A stretch of 64,000 nt of DNA from Micrasema longulum (Eukaryota; Arthropoda; Insecta; Trichoptera; Brachycentridae): NCBI GenBank assembly GCA_022494885.1, contig JAGVSM010000444.1, positions 41,136 to 105,135 of the forward strand, given 5' to 3'. Of this stretch, positions 51,511 to 62,264 are shown piece by piece; position 1 is the stretch's first letter; the number at the start of each line of letters is the position of its first letter. The notes below the pieces were generated by a model. The model had not been told where the DNA came from. It saw only the letters and a list, made by a program, of their open reading frames with translations, and did not search any database. The translations under genes and the position numbers were made by a program.

Positions 51511-52007
51511 CAGAATATCCAAGCCATTTAAAAATGCAGCATCAATAATTTGTTTGAATAATTCTCTTGTACGTAGCAAGTTGGAATTCAGAAGTATTGT
51601 TTGGTCACCTCATTGAAATTGAAACTGTACAGAAAAAAAATCTTCGTTCTTTGTCGTTTAAGTGTAACATGGGCAGAATACTTCAATGTTATGAAGAGCG
51701 CCTGGAGTATTTTAAAATTGAAAAGTTAGAAACTAGGAGACAAATTATAGATATGATGTACTTGTTTAATATAATTCACAATAATGTTGATTCGGAGTTT
51801 TGTGTTGAAAATAAGTCATTGTACGATCCTTGTAGGCGTCTGAGATCACCTGATACATTTTACCTTCCAATTTTTACAAACAATATGGCACATTTTAACA
51901 CACTTGCAAGTGTGTTAAGACTCTACAACAAAATAGAAAAAAAGTTTACATTGACATTTATCATGACAAAGCAAATGATTATAAATAAATATTACTTTGT
52001 GTCTTAA
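51511..52007 (+). mobile_element. LINE distal RT and C-terminal region
   Basis: The first frame gives ISKPFKNAASIICLNNSLVR and SKLEFRSIVWSPH. After a frameshift the second gives IEIETVQKKNLRSLSFKCNM, LEYFKIEKLETRRQIIDMMY, LFNIIHNNVDSEF and PDTFYLPIFTNNMAHFNT. LVRSKLEF-x-S-x-VWSP, the VQK helix and the LETRR motif are diagnostic. The A-rich end near 52320-52350 (CAAATAAATAAAAAATAAAA) is the probable tail, so the element may run to there. Confidence 0.82.
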
Positions 52008-52359
52008 ATCAAATGCCTAATCCTTATTTTTGTCAAAGTAAATTAATTTTAGTCTATTTTATTACATATTATATGCTTTTTTTTTCTCTTTTCTTTTCTT
52101 AAAAAAAAGGTAGTTTCTTATGTTTAACTCGATTTTATTTCTTTAATTCAATATGTTTTCTTATCTTTCACCAAACTTAACCTTTATTATTACTTAAATT
52201 GATTTTACCCACTTATTTTATATAATTTATGAAAGATAGTGGAGTTCTATAATTTAGGATATATATAAAGGATGTTAGTAATGCTTACTTAAAAAATGGA
52301 TGTATTTTATGTATCCTTGTTGAACTTCCAAATAAATAAAAAATAAAAATAAAAAAACA

Positions 52360-53155
52360 ATAAAAACATAATTTTCATTTATAAAAGTACATTACAATAC
52401 GTTAAAAATGGCCCTCCAAATTTAAATCTTTCTTTAATAATAAGAACGCTAATATTTATTTTTTTCTTTCAGTTTTTTTCTTTGAAACTTTGAGAGGTCT
52501 TCATGCAGTCTGACTTTTCTTCTTACTAACGTAATTATGTATTTCTCCCTGGATTATAGCACTAGAGCATTGATTTTTTACTGAGTTGAGAAATGTTTTT
52601 TTGTCGGAGCTTGGACCATCAAAAAATCTTTGAAAACATTTATTTGCCATTCTCAGACGTACGGTCTGAAAATATGATAAATAATTTTTGAATTATCTTT
52701 TCTTAAAAAAAAACAGTTCAGTTAACTACACACTGTATTTAAAAAAAAATATTAAGGAAAAACAACAGCTGTTTTAAAAGAATTCAAAATATAAAAAATA
52801 GTAAATATACCCAGTTAATGTTTTTCACAAATATCTTTAGAGAACATGTTACACAGAAAAGAGAAAAATAATATATTATATAAGACATGAGAAAGAAAAA
52901 AAAAGAACTCGTAAGAAGGTTAAGGGACGACAAAATAGAGTGCAGGTGTAGAGGAGAGATATTTTCATAATATAGTTGACCAATTCAAAATTTTGATATC
53001 ATAATAAAATAAACATATTTAAAGAAACATAAACCTATTACAAAGTGAAAATGTTTCAAAAAGTTTTTTGTTGCTCTGTTTGTCCTTGTTTGTCTTTTTT
53101 TGGTGATTCAATGTTTTTTCGTTTGCTTTAAATGAGAGTTGCATTATTTTTTTCA
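52360..53155. other. unassigned AT-rich DNA with a SINE scrap
   Basis: ATGGCCCTCCAAATTTAAAT and AAGAACGCTAATATTT (52400-52455) are the 3' block of SINE family 1, plus orientation. Nothing else is recognisable. Confidence 0.3.
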
Positions 53156-53159
53156 CATT

Positions 53160-53710
53160 GCTTATACCAACAATACTTTGAGTTTGTCCAAATTTTTGTA
53201 GACAAGGACTGGATTCAACTCCATGGGGAGCTGTTCATATTAACATATTACAACAGAGATGAAGAACATTTAAGAGAAGGTAATATAGAAGTCTAGGCAT
53301 CTACAGGGCTTATGACCTGTCAATGGCTGGTTTAAGTAGCCACTTTACACACTGTGTAACATTCACCATTCTGCCTATATTTAAACATCTAATACCTGAT
53401 CCATGAAGAAGTATAGAAATTGAAAAAATAATATTTTCAGGTGTTGCCTAGTATGTAGGTGAAATAATTCAATTAGATGAATTTCAACCGCATAAATAAA
53501 GGTTTCAGCTCTTCAACTTCACAAACATCAACAGATGAAAGAATTGAAGGAATTTAGATGTTTAAATATAGGCAGAATGGTGAACGTTACTCAGTGTGTA
53601 ATGTGGCCACTTAAACCAGCCATTGACAGGTCACAAGCCCTGTAGATGCCTAGACTTCTATATTACCTTCTCTTAAATGTTCTTCATCTCTGTTGCATTG
53701 CTCATATGTT
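53160..53710. mobile_element. foldback family FBa, near-complete copy
   Basis: The left end is CAACAATACTTTGAGTTTGT, then CAACTCCATGGGGAGCTGTT and the arm TTATGACCTGTCAATGGCTG ... GCCTATATTTAAACATCT. The centre is ACCTGATCCATGAAGAAGTA, TTTTCAGGTGTTGCCTAGTA and CATCAACAGATGAAAGAATT. The inverted arm is AGATGTTTAAATATAGGCAG ... CAGCCATTGACAGGTCACAA ... TTCTTCATCTCTGTTG. The outer right end is lost. It best shows the two-arm hairpin layout. Confidence 0.8.
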
Positions 53711-53714
53711 AAAT

Positions 53715-54365
53715 TGCAAGTTGAATTTATTCAAAATAAAAAACTTAGTAAATTTTACCAAATAAAAGTTTGATATATAATAACACAACTACTTTTATGT
53801 ATTCCGAATGATCAAATTTCCTTATTATGAAATACCAACAAAAATATTCTTATAATCCCTCAAAAAATATTTTTTCTTAACGAAAATTGGCCAAAAATCC
53901 TTGCTGGCATAATTTATTTTCCGTTTAATTACACTACGTTGGGTTTAAAACTTGTCAAAAGAAATGTCCTTTATGAAAAGTAAGATAAACGCAGGATGTC
54001 CCAAAATAACTTTGGGACACAAAGAGTTCTGAAAATTCAACCCCTAATTCCGCGAACAAGACTATGAAAAGAAAATTACAAGCTGCGAAATAACATCTCC
54101 TGTGGAAGAAAAAAAACAATATTTTCCACCCTTTGCATTTTACGTACAATACATCAATCCTTGTGAACAATATTTTCAGTACTTCCCTAAAAATATGATA
54201 TTGTAACTATTAAGATGTCAATTTTTTTACGTTGAAATTTCTTTGTGTCCGGGTGGATGAATAATACATTTATGTGTGTGAAATAGAACAGGAATCTTGG
54301 ATAGCATTTTTGACACAATGGCTGCTCTCAGGTAAAAATCTTGAATAAAGATATCAAGAGCAGAT
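53715..54365. other. unassigned AT-rich DNA
   Basis: A 71-codon minus frame at 53955-54170 is unrecognised. No repeat ends. Confidence 0.25.
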
Positions 54366-54367
54366 TA

Positions 54368-54480
54368 GTTTGCCTCGTTGTGAAGGGGTTGCCTTACTTG
54401 AGGTCACTGGTTCGACTCCAAGGAAGGTGGACATGAAGTATGGATTTAAAAAAGGATTTTGTACAGCGATATTTCGTTGT
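54368..54480 (+). mobile_element. tRNA-like SINE, family 2-related
   Basis: GCCTCGTTGTGAAGGGGTTG, ACTGGTTCGACTCCAAGGAA (B box GGTTCGACTCC) and GTGGACATGAAGTATGGATT parallel the head and the first body bases of family 2. The body is short. Confidence 0.55.
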
Positions 54481-54609
54481 CTTCAGACTAGCTCTTGACT
54501 TTCATATAACATATGATTAATAAACAATGGACACTCTTTATAAAATAAATTGTATTATACACATTTATAAAAAATATTAAATAAAAGAATTTGAGATGAA
54601 TAAGTCACT

Positions 54610-54785
54610 TAGATACCAACGTAATATTAAAAATCCTGAATTCCACTTAAGTCATGGTCAAAATAGCTTTGTCTTTAAAGGTGTAAAAAATGATAACAAT
54701 CTTCCCAATGAACTAAAAACTATTTAAAATATTAAATCAATAAATAAATTTAAAGTAAATCTAAAGAAATTTTTTGAACACGTGT
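54610..54785 (+). mobile_element. LINE C-terminal remnant
   Basis: The frame reads RYQRNIKNPEFHLSHGQNSF, VFKGVKNDNNLPNELKTI, stop, NIKSINKFKVNLKKFFEHV. N-LP-ELK-I and sinKFK-LKKFF are the standard end of many non-LTR elements. It is followed by A/T-rich UTR. Confidence 0.68.
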
Positions 54786-55089
54786 AAAAATTACATTAAA
54801 TTTTAATTAGTATTAATGTATTATAAGTTTATGTTTTTTCTTGATAAATCGTATGTTTTTTTTTTCTCATATACTCGTATTTTAAATTACATAAACTCTT
54901 ATAAATAAACAACTACAACAGTGTTAGTCACTCTCCAAGTACAAGAGTTTTTCCTCTTTCCGCTTTTTTTCCTTTTTCCCATTGAGTAATAGTTTTGATT
55001 TAAGGTAATTTATAAACAAATACGTTTATTTCTATTTCTATATATTTTTAACTTTTCAATCTTTTTTTTTCTATTGAATATGTTCTGTA

Positions 55090-55222
55090 ACTTGAATTAT
55101 AAAAATAAAACTTTTATTTTATTGGTTGGTTGGAAGAAATTGCCATTTGGCAATAAGCCCGCCAATGTACAAATAACATTATGTACAAAAAGTTAAATAA
55201 ATAAAAAAAAAAAAAAAAAGAG
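55090..55222 (+). mobile_element. LINE 3' end with long A tail
   Basis: GAAATTGCCATTTGGCAATA and AGCCCGCCAATGTACAAATA form a hairpin-bearing UTR. It is followed by TTAAATAAATAAAA and an A run to 55220. TTGCCATTTGGCAA is a perfect stem next to the tail. Confidence 0.6.
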
Positions 55223-55334
55223 TTAGTTTCTTTTTTTGGAGAGTTACAATGATAACATTTAATAGATGTGTAAAAGTAGATAGATTTTTTTAAAAACATG
55301 CTCCTTATATAAAATTTATTAATATGTATATTTT

Positions 55335-55415
55335 TTAAACCCTGCATTGTGTGTACCAATGCAGAGACCTATGCACCATAAAGTATGGAACGAGACATGA
55401 TAATGATGATACCCC
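55335..55415 (+). mobile_element. SINE family 2 tail
   Basis: TGTGTGTACCAATGCAGAGA, CCTATGCACCATAAAGTATG, GAACGAGACATGATAATGAT match the 3' third of family 2, including the GAT-type end. Confidence 0.55.
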
Positions 55416-55429
55416 AAAAGTATTTTTAT

Positions 55430-55560
55430 TTTATTTTTGTTGGTTTTGGTCAAACAAAGAGCCAGCCTCTTTTTTGGCAAGTTCAACCTTAAGTGTTCCT
55501 TTTTTTTATTGTATGTTTTGTTTTTTTATGTTAAGAAAGGTTTAAATTCAAAAAATAATA
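55430..55560 (+). mobile_element. retroelement 3' end
   Basis: GAGCCAGCCTCTTTTTTGGC, AAGTTCAACCTTAAGTGTTC and a T/A-rich end match 38905-39065. Same orientation; A-rich end at 55545-55560. Confidence 0.5.
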
Positions 55561-55564
55561 ACAA

Positions 55565-56040
55565 GGCGTAACGTGATATAATGTCTCTCATGTTTTATTA
55601 AAACAATAAATGTATATTATTTGTAATTTTCAAATGGACGTTTTTTCACCGGTTTCCAAAAGAAAAATTTGTATAAATATGTTGGATTTGAAAACAAAAA
55701 ATACTAATCCTTATACTCGCAATGCGAAAAATAAGAAATAACACGATTACAAAACTTAAAACAAGAAAGACAGAGACGGTGTTTTGTGACCGGTATTTGT
55801 GTGAAAGATATAGCATCCATAAAGCATGATAGATACGTGTACCATGCATAAAACAGAGAAAACATTAGTCGTATGTGTTTTCTTTGTAAGTTAATGACAG
55901 TGCGCGGGAACACACGCTTGTTAAATGACCTGCGAAATTATAATTAATGTATTTTGCTATAATGGGGTTAAATTGTACAGTTTTATTTTTTTATAAATTA
56001 TGAAATAGAAATTATTAAAAAGTATTACTCAATGTTTTTT
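55565..56040. other. unassigned DNA
   Basis: Near 55648-55660 the minus strand reads TTTTGGAAACCGGTGAAAAA, faintly like the hammerhead 3' half. Overlapping minus frames (55646-55913) carry no motif. Confidence 0.25.
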
Positions 56041-56144
56041 TTATGTGTGAAACTTTAAAATATCAAGTATTTTGCCTGAATCGTTACAGCGCCGTTTCCA
56101 AAAGGATAATTTTTAACACAGTATTTTATTACAATATTTTAGTT

Positions 56145-56550
56145 TGTCCAAATGTTCATATACAAGACTGGATTTTTGTCTATGAACATTTGGACAAACT
56201 CAAATATTGTAATGAAACCAACTGGTCTAAGAAGAAGTTTAGAAATTGAAAAATTGTTTTCAGGCGTTGCTTAGTATGTGAAATAATTCAATCAGATGAA
56301 TCTCTTCACAACAATAAAGGTTTCAGCTCTTTAACTTCACCAAAATCAACAGATGGAAGAATTGAAGAAATATAGAAAACATAGAAAAAATTCAAACATA
56401 GGCAAAATGGTAAATGTTACACAGTGTGTAAAGTGGCTATTTACACCAGCCAATGACAGGTCATAAACCCTGTAAATGCCTTGACCTCCATATTCCCTTA
56501 TTTAAGGTATACTTAATCCCTGTTGTAATTTGTTAATTTTAACAGCATTT
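56145..56550. mobile_element. foldback family, intermediate FBa/FBb copy with joined ends
   Basis: TTTGTCCAAATGTTCATATA and its reverse complement TATGAACATTTGGACAAAC lie 25 bases apart at 56150-56205, so two outer termini are joined head to head. Inverted centre (TTTTCAGGCGTTGCTTAGTA, CAACAGATGGAAGAATTGAA) and a reversed arm (CAGCCAATGACAGGTCATAA, CTCCATATTCCC) follow. Confidence 0.68.
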
Positions 56551-56554
56551 TCAA

Positions 56555-58730
56555 TTAAAAATATTAATAGCGTTTTTACCGACTTGGTAGCATGATACGT
56601 TACATTTATTTTTTTTTGTTGATAATAATATACAATTGAAATTAAATTAAATTTTGTCATTTTTTTTTTGCGTTTTTCAAGAATGGTTTAAGTCATTTTC
56701 TTTGAACGGCAACACAGCCTTAATATGGGTTTCGTCTGACCTGACAAATGAAATTCATTTGATTAGTATAATTAGCTTGAAATCCTTAAACATCCCACCT
56801 CACCCTGTCCCAAAACGACGACAAAATGAAATAACAAAGGCTAATTAAATTTTGAAAAACAAAGAAAGTCATTCGTATAATTTTTAAAGGCACCACTGAC
56901 CCTTAAAATGTTTGAGGTTGCCCTTTAAGATTTATATCATTCGAGAATTATTATCTCAGCTTAATTGTCCCTATTAGTCGTCTAAAACAATGGGCTTAAA
57001 ATTATTTGCAGAATTAGCGGTGAGTGGTGAAACATTACTTAAAGAGACATTTCTGTGAAATATATCTGACTTAATATGAGAAATAATACTTGGAAATAAC
57101 TTCTTATGTACTCTAGGCTTACACTGAGAAAACAATATGTATGTATATAGTTTGTAGGACAGCCGTGAGACACTTTATTTATTAACCTCATTTTAGCCAC
57201 TTTAATTAATTTAAATTAACCAAAAAAGTTTTTATTTCAATCGAGGCTAAAAGTAGCAACGACAAAAACAACAAAAAAGAAATACCATTTTAAGCTCTCA
57301 AAAATCAATAGCTGTCCATGTTATGACGAAACATCCTAAGATATCCCTCGTTTATTGATGCATTGTTCCATTTTCAGCTTAAAGCGAATGTAGCTAGAGG
57401 CGCGTAGAAGTCTGAATGAGGACCTAGAACATATCGTAGCAGTAATAAATCAAAAGGACTTATCGCATTAGATAACATCCTAAATAATAAAAAAGTAAGG
57501 GTAATCGTTGAAATAAATAAATATAGGACACAAATTCCGAAAGCTCTCAAAGTGGAACGGAAGGTTTGTTGATGTCTGTCAATAGTCCGGCTTCTCTTGA
57601 ATGAGCTTTCTGTGGTTTCCTTTTCTTAAAGAAAGCTCATGATGCGCTTAAATTAACATTTCGTTAGTGTTGCCAGGGTAGTAATTTTTTTTACTACTAC
57701 TACCTACTTTTCTCATCTAATGAGAGAACTAATGAAAAAAGGATATCAGATTAAACAACTCTATCGTGGAAATTTGACTGACATTATCTTTATAACATCA
57801 AATATTGTTTAATATGATATAAAAATATTCGTTTTATGTAAAATAAAATTTGTTTTATATTTTAAGTTTAAAATTCATTAATTCCATTACTCTTATTAAA
57901 TGCTCCTTTACTTATCTACTCTGTTGTGCCAATCAATATTTCTGCATGCGCAATAAAATTTTAGAGAAATTAACAGATTGTTTTATTTTACCTTACATTT
58001 GTGTTATTATTATATTTTTTCCCATAGTGCAACATTACGCAACGGCATCACGAATGCGCGCTGCGAAAGTGAGGCATAGTAGGGGAGTTATTGGAATTAT
58101 AAATCCATCTCTTGTAAAATCGCATTTTGTGGTTTTTGATATAATATGGCACAATCTAGTATTTTTATTTCTGTAAAGAAGAAATACTGATCATGAAACT
58201 TATTTTATAATACATGGAAAAAATAAATAAAATGAATGTGTGCATTGTAAAAACTCTCTAACGCTTCAAGTCCTTCCAAATAAATGATTGAAAATCTAAA
58301 CAAAACTACGAATAAAGGATATAACATACTCCACTGCATCCCATAGGGTAGTTATTTGATTACATAACTGTTATATAAATATACAGGCTCCTACGTGAAT
58401 ATTTGCTATCCTATTGAACCAGTGCCAAGCAAAATACAGCCTTGTGTATGAATTTCATAATAGTTGTACAAGAAAATTGGCAGCTAAAATGATTCTAAGA
58501 TAAAGATTTTGGAATAGAATTATTTTGTTTTATATAGGAATCCAACTGGCAAATAATATTATTGTTTAATTATTTGAAAACCATATTAACTCTCCTTTCC
58601 CGCTGATGTGTAGCTAGTACATATTGCATATAATAACTTTAATATCTCTCTAAATAAAATAAGAACTGAGTTAAAATTTTAGGTTTTCCTCCGTAATACA
58701 TAAACTAATCGATTAAAATAGTTTATTTTT
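56555..58730. other. repeat-poor stretch without recognised gene
   Basis: I find no copy of any repeat family here, which makes it the longest candidate for single-copy host DNA. Two plus frames (56654-56848 and 57850-58176) are unrecognised; the second has a hydrophobic middle (FILPYICVIIIFFPIV). 57360-57480 and 57540-57700 are less AT-rich. No splice-bounded exon, promoter box or RNA gene can be supported. Confidence 0.3.
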
Positions 58731-58734
58731 AAAT

Positions 58735-59600
58735 TTTTTTTTTTTTTTATCATACGGGACAAGTGCTTTTTACGATATAAATTATAATAATGTAATCAAT
58801 TAATAAAAGAAAAATAAAAATAATAACAGAAAAAATATCAGATACATGTATGTACGAGGGGGGACCCAAAATGCACGGAAATTTTGTCATTACTTCTTTA
58901 TTTTTAAATATTTTTACACCAAACTTTGATCACCTTCAAAATATTCTCATTTGATCACAACTCATCTCTGCAAATGATCCTTACATTGTTCAAAACATTT
59001 TTTGAATTCACTTATCGGGATGTTCTTTAGGCCATCCAGCGATTTTGTTTTACCTCCTCCACAGTGGCAAAACGCTTTCAAAAAAAAAAGGGCAAAAGGC
59101 CTTAAGAACATCTCGATGAGTGAATTTGAGCAATGATAAGGATCGTTTGCAGAGGTGCATTGTGGCCAAAGTACAATATTTTGAAGGTGATCAAAATTTA
59201 GTACAAAATATTTAAAAATTAAAGAAGTTATGAGGAAATTCCCGTTTTTGTGGGTTCCTCCTCGTATGTCAGCATACAAAATATATAAAAAAGTCTGTAT
59301 ATATGAATATAAAATGAGTTGACACAAGATCGTAAGCAAAAGTAGCTTTTGCAAATAAATCGTTACTATAGAACGTCATAAAATACTTATAAAGAGATGA
59401 TTTGAAAATTCACAGAGACTCGAGTCAAAAATCGATATGAAAAGTACATTCATTTCCTAATCTGTGTATACGCGGTATAGGTGAGTTGCAAAGATAGTTG
59501 GTTTGAGAAAGGTGAAAAAAATAAAGAGTATTTTGTCTAGTTTTACGTGTTGGTATATCAATATTTATTAAATCCAGGAGTTCGTAACAATTGCGGGGTT
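58735..59600 (-). mobile_element. LINE-derived repeat R5, copy 2, with a mariner palindrome inserted
   Basis: Matches 38610-39300 at AAAATGAGTTGACACAAGAT, CACAGAGACTCGAGTCAAAA and ATACGCGGTATAGGTGAGTT. The element at 58853-59266 splits it. At about 59378 it lacks the 3'-end insertion that copy 1 has. Confidence 0.6.
58853..59266. mobile_element. palindromic MITE made of two inverted mariner 3' ends
   Basis: Both outer ends are mariner-like: TACGAGGGGGGACCCAAAAT at 58853 and the mirrored TACGAGGAGGAACCCACAAA read from 59266 on the minus strand, each with TA. Each arm encodes, toward its own end, the transposase C-terminus. The left arm on the minus strand gives LKNIPISEFKKCFEQCKDHL and EYFEGDQ. 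The right arm on the plus strand gives LKNISMSEFEQ-like, then DRLQRCIVAKVQYFEGDQN in another frame. The arms meet near 59085 at an A/T-rich centre. The 130-codon minus frame across it is a by-product. Confidence 0.82.
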
Positions 59601-59879
59601 GAACTCAAAAACTAAATTCATTGCAGAAAAAAGGGCGCAATATTGCAAAGAAATTTATTTTTATAATTGGGCATTTTGTGACGGTAAATATAATTTATTA
59701 TTTTTAATGCACAGTTGAATCATTCTTCAACAAGTATCAAAAACTTGGAAAACAGACAATTGGTCGATTTAATGAAATTTTCGTTATCGAGATTCATTAT
59801 TATTCGTTTACTATTATAACTAACGACTGTAGTTATTTTCTACAAAATTAAAGTTAAATTCAAAGTTTTACCGTATTTC

Positions 59880-60050
59880 ACTTTCACACCTACCACCATC
59901 GCTGATGAGAGAACCTTGATAAATTAAATTGTTGACTCTTTCTAATTTATACAACAAGGATAAAAGTGTAACTTAATTAGCTCGATCAATAATCATAAGC
60001 TTAGTTTTGCTCATATTCATAGAGAGGTTCAGGTTTGAACCAGGAGCATG
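59880..60050 (-). mobile_element. LINE distal reverse transcriptase remnant
   Basis: The minus strand reads SNLNLSMNMSKTKLMIIDRA, stop region, then YKLERVNNLIYQGSLISDGG, RCE. The KTKLM and V-x-x-IYLGSxI-x-x-G pattern follows the RT palm in RTE-like LINEs. It may be the upstream part of R5 copy 2, which has the same orientation. Confidence 0.65.
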
Positions 60051-60234
60051 TCTAGGAGCCTGTCCAGCCGTTAAGCCAGCGTCCAGCTTTCGAATGAAAT
60101 TTTCCTGCTCATAAAATGACTAGACAGGTGCCACCGTTTTTTAGCAACAATTCACGGACAGTGTATACTTGTAATGCCGTATTAAATAGACTTCATGAAC
60201 TCGGCAATAGTAAACAATTTCCACGTATCTGATC

Positions 60235-61045
60235 AATTAAGTGTAGGGTGTTGTTCCTATAGAACACAAACCTTTTGAACTTTTTGAAAGATGGTTAATG
60301 GTAATTATATTTATTTATTCATGCATTTCATAATATAAATATACAGTTTTTTGTTCACTTTGCCCAGCTGTATGAAACAGTACTTATGATTTTCTTTTTG
60401 TATTACTATATAGTGTTTTATTATTTAATTTTGTTTTTTACATTTGTTCTTGAATTATTTAAACTTTCACTGAATATGCTGTGTAATTTTTAGGTTATTT
60501 TAAAAAATATAAATCTTATGTGATTTTCAGGTTTAATTTTTTAAATAAAATTTAGGTAAAAGGAAATGTATGTTTTAAAATAAAAATAAAAATACTTGGC
60601 CAAATATGTTAGTATTATACATTTTTGTAAAAGTTAATACTCGTAAAATAAAATAACATTTCCTTTTTTTTAAATTAAAAAGCGTTGCGTATTCAATTCG
60701 ATGCGTTTGCCTGTGCTATGTTAAATTATTTCATAAACAAACTGGTTTGCAGTACGCAACCAGGTTCAACCGTTGGGTCGGTAAAATAAACATGGGTAAG
60801 TTTAAAAGTTCCGAGAAAGTTCACTCCCATCTCGTTTAAAAACTAAAAAGAAGAATCCTTCCACAAAACGATCAACCCTTCACCCATATTCATACTACTG
60901 TCACTAGTCCAACAACAGGCCCCAGTCGTGCACTACAAATAAATTCCATTATTTTTAAAATATAAAAGTAAAATTAAAATTTAAGTAAAATGTTTTATAT
61001 GGATGGATTCCTGCTCGCTCAGATGAGCTGGGTATTTGTATAAGA
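60235..61045. other. unassigned AT-rich DNA
   Basis: No supported feature. 60660-60930 is less AT-rich but has no long frame. The 91-codon minus frame at 60981-61256 is antisense to the LINE below. Confidence 0.25.
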
Positions 61046-61049
61046 GAAA

Positions 61050-61440
61050 TTTGAATTCAAATATTACAACGGTTTTATTGACAACCCTAAAATTATGCGG
61101 AGTATTAGCTTTCATGTTCCGGATAATTACCTTAGACAGCGTCAGCATACACTGTTTCACATTCCAATATACAGGACCAACCTGCCAATGATTATGCCTG
61201 TTGGAAGGACTATCTCTATGTTGAACAATAAAACTTTGGACATTGACATTTTTCACGTCTCTGAGGAAGTTTTTCGTTACAAGATTCTCTTACTTTTTTA
61301 ACATATTATTCTCTGGATATTATGTATATTTATGTGTTATTTTTATATATACCTAATTTTACCTTATTATTTTAATTATTTATATATGTATGAGTTAAGA
61401 AATTTCATTTGACAATCTAAATAAATATAATGTATTTATA
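61050..61440 (+). mobile_element. LINE 3' end, TNLP-MP family, first copy
   Basis: The frame from 61050 reads FEFKYYNGFIDNPKIMRSIS, FHVPDNYLRQRQHTLFHIPI, YRTNLPMIMPVGRTISMLNN, KTLDIDIFHVSEEVFRYKIL and LLF before the stop. The UTR contains ACATATTATTCTCTGGATAT and ends with CTAAATAAATATAATG. It is well preserved and 5'-truncated. Confidence 0.85.
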
Positions 61441-61464
61441 TATATAAGGTACTGATTGAACAAT

Positions 61465-61690
61465 TGTCCAAAGGACATTGACATTTTTCACGTCTCTAAA
61501 GGGAGTTTTTTGTTACAAGATTCTTTTACTTTTTTAACATATTATTCTCTGGATATTATGTAAACTTATGTGTTATCTATATATACATATTTATGCCTTA
61601 TTATTTGATTTATTTCTATATGTATGAATCAAGATATTCCATTTTGTAATGTACAAATATATGAATAAATAAAATTTAAAAAAAAAAAAT
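61465..61690 (+). mobile_element. LINE 3' end, TNLP-MP family, second copy in tandem
   Basis: GGACATTGACATTTTTCACG, CTTTTTTAACATATTATTCT and GGATATTATGTAAACTTATG repeat 61234-61340. This copy starts in the last 20 codons and ends in AATAAATAAAATTT plus an A run. Different UTR details (extra GGG, shorter middle) show separate histories or strong divergence. Confidence 0.75.
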
Positions 61691-61694
61691 GAAA

Positions 61695-62260
61695 ACTTAA
61701 TAAAAAACCAAAAAATCATGTTTAAGGTGAGAATCACTTATAAAGTTAATTATTTTTCTTTTTATATTACAAACATAAGTGCCTGTTCGTGGATATTCTC
61801 AAAATTTTATTGACCATAAATTCAACTCGCATAATTTATCGCTTTGAATAAAAACTTACTTAAATGTAAGCAGATAAAATGGCCAGGTATTTTTCCCTTT
61901 AAGAAACAGATTAAAATTATTTATGTTGAACGTTTTGGGGTGTACGAGTAATTTTGAACTGAGGGGGAAGAACAATTTGTTTCAACGCTGGTATGAAAAC
62001 GATATTTAAAATGATCCTTTCCTGGGGATTATTTGGGAATGGTAATATAAAGAAGATGTGTGGTATGACTTTTGTTTATAGAAACGTTTTTCCGTATTTT
62101 CTTCCAGGATTATAAAACAAAAGCGAAATTTTTTCAACACAAACATATCCACCATTGGCGTATCCTTATTGTTTGTTTTTTGATAAATTATATCTTATAG
62201 GAGCTAGGACGGACCATTTACAAACCCTTAAAAGTCCTTAAAGTCCATCCGATCATTGTA
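61695..62260. other. unassigned AT-rich DNA
   Basis: No motif recognised. Contains GGTGTACGAGTAATTTTGAA and other single-copy-looking sequence. No long frame. Confidence 0.25.
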
Positions 62261-62264
62261 AATG

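Noticed and set aside
58962..59354. 130-codon minus-strand protein
   Set aside because: It runs across the centre of a palindrome of two mariner ends; only part of it is real transposase sequence.
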